A stretch of DNA of 13,412 nt, taken from contig JAAZDX010000212.1 in assembly GCA_012512605.1 (NCBI GenBank), positions 1 to 13,412 of the forward strand, written 5' to 3'. This stretch comes from Bacillota bacterium. GTDB taxonomy: Bacteria; Bacillota; UBA4882; UBA10575. The translations under genes and the position numbers were made by a program. The notes under the pieces were generated by a model that did no database searches, was not told the DNA's origin, and was given only the letters and a program-made list of their open reading frames with translations. Each line of letters starts with the position of its first letter. Positions within the stretch are counted from its first letter, which is position 1. Below are positions 12,973 to 13,412 of the stretch, piece by piece.

Positions 12973-13412
12973 ATGAAACTATTGACCGGGAAGCCCTGGC
13001 GTTTGCTGCTGGTCTTGATTATGCTGGGGCAAACAACAGTTCTTTACGGGGTGGTGCCGGAGAGTTGTGCTTGTGCCCCGGAGACCGAAATCAGCCTAGG
13101 TGCGGCCGGGGAGGATATCGCCGAACTGCAACGTTTTTTACAAGCGGAAAAGCTTTATGACCAAGAAGTATCGGGCGTCTTTGACCAGCACACAACCGAA
13201 GCGGTCAAGGAATTCCAGCGGCGAAACCAGCTGGCGGTCACCGGGATCCTTGATATTCCGACGTGGCAAGCCTTAGGGCAAAGCACCGCAACAACGGTTA
13301 CGGCTAACCCGCCGCCGGGTGATCTGCGCATCATTGTCGATACCCGTTATTTGTCCCTTTTGGTCCTTGTCGACCAGGAGATCTTTGCCAGTTTTCCGGT
13401 GGCCATCGGTAA
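12973..13412 (+). CDS. Peptidoglycan-binding/L,D-transpeptidase (YkuD) protein, 3' end cut by the window
   Basis: The visible 146 codons encode a signal peptide or anchor (about 8-27), then a PG_binding_1 repeat (about 42-102, with 'IAELQRFLQ', 'SGVFDQHTTEAVKEFQ' and 'VTGILDIPTWQAL'). A Thr/Pro linker follows, then the opening strands of a YkuD-type L,D-transpeptidase domain ('LRIIVDTRYLSLLVLVDQ...FPVAIG', 118-146). Such enzymes form or remodel peptide cross-links in the cell wall outside the membrane. The catalytic His and Cys would lie beyond the window end, so activity cannot be judged. The ATG has AAGGAGG at 12954-12960, but with a long 12-nt spacing. An in-frame GTG at 12964 would be too close to that site (3 nt). 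The pair CAC near residue 32 is not a good lipobox. Confidence 0.85.
   Translation, partial: MKLLTGKPWRLLLVLIMLGQTTVLYGVVPESCACAPETEISLGAAGEDIAELQRFLQAEKLYDQEVSGVFDQHTTEAVKEFQRRNQLAVTGILDIPTWQALGQSTATTVTANPPPGDLRIIVDTRYLSLLVLVDQEIFASFPVAIG

Noticed and set aside
12798..13160. 120-codon frame overlapping the bactofilin-like and transpeptidase genes
   Set aside because: It spans a stop, a promoter and the start of a better-supported gene in another frame, and matches no family.

Overview
The window looks like chromosomal DNA from an anaerobic, fermentative member of the Bacillota (Clostridia-like). The signs are a Rex redox repressor, strong AGGAGG-type ribosome binding sites, a complete [FeFe]-hydrogenase operon, Rho-independent terminators and base composition near 50% GC. 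All genes seen are on the + strand. I cannot fix the genus from the sequence alone.

Layout. (1) Positions 1-94 hold the 3' part of a tRNA-Phe and its terminator. (2) Positions 218-510 hold a small single gene for a Cys-rich protein of unknown function, closed by a strong hairpin terminator. (3) Positions 532-9231 hold the main block: rex with its own promoter and a Rex-type operator; a second, longer Rex-type inverted repeat; then a thioredoxin-like [2Fe-2S] protein, a PAS-containing sensory-type [FeFe] hydrogenase (hydS) interrupted by one in-frame TAG, a SpoIIE/PP2C-type phosphatase, and hydC-hydB-hydA for a trimeric NAD-linked, probably electron-bifurcating hydrogenase. A 19-bp hairpin follows hydA. 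(4) Positions 9386-12840 hold a Ski2-like DExH helicase and, 23 bp downstream, a membrane protein with a bactofilin-like repeat domain. (5) Positions 12860-13412 hold an extended -10 promoter and the 5' end of a peptidoglycan-binding/L,D-transpeptidase gene cut by the window edge.

How the genes fit together. Rex senses NADH/NAD+ and probably represses itself and the hydrogenase operon, so H2-evolving capacity rises when NADH accumulates. HydABC would oxidise NADH and reduced ferredoxin together to make H2, or run in reverse. The [2Fe-2S] protein, HydS and the phosphatase look like a signalling cassette that reads H2 or redox state through an H-cluster and passes the signal by protein dephosphorylation. 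No target or kinase is visible here. In this copy the sensory hydrogenase carries an amber codon between the first and second H-cluster cysteine motifs. It is therefore a fresh pseudogene, a sequence error, or (least likely) a readthrough case. That interruption and the two Rex-type sites are the points most worth checking.
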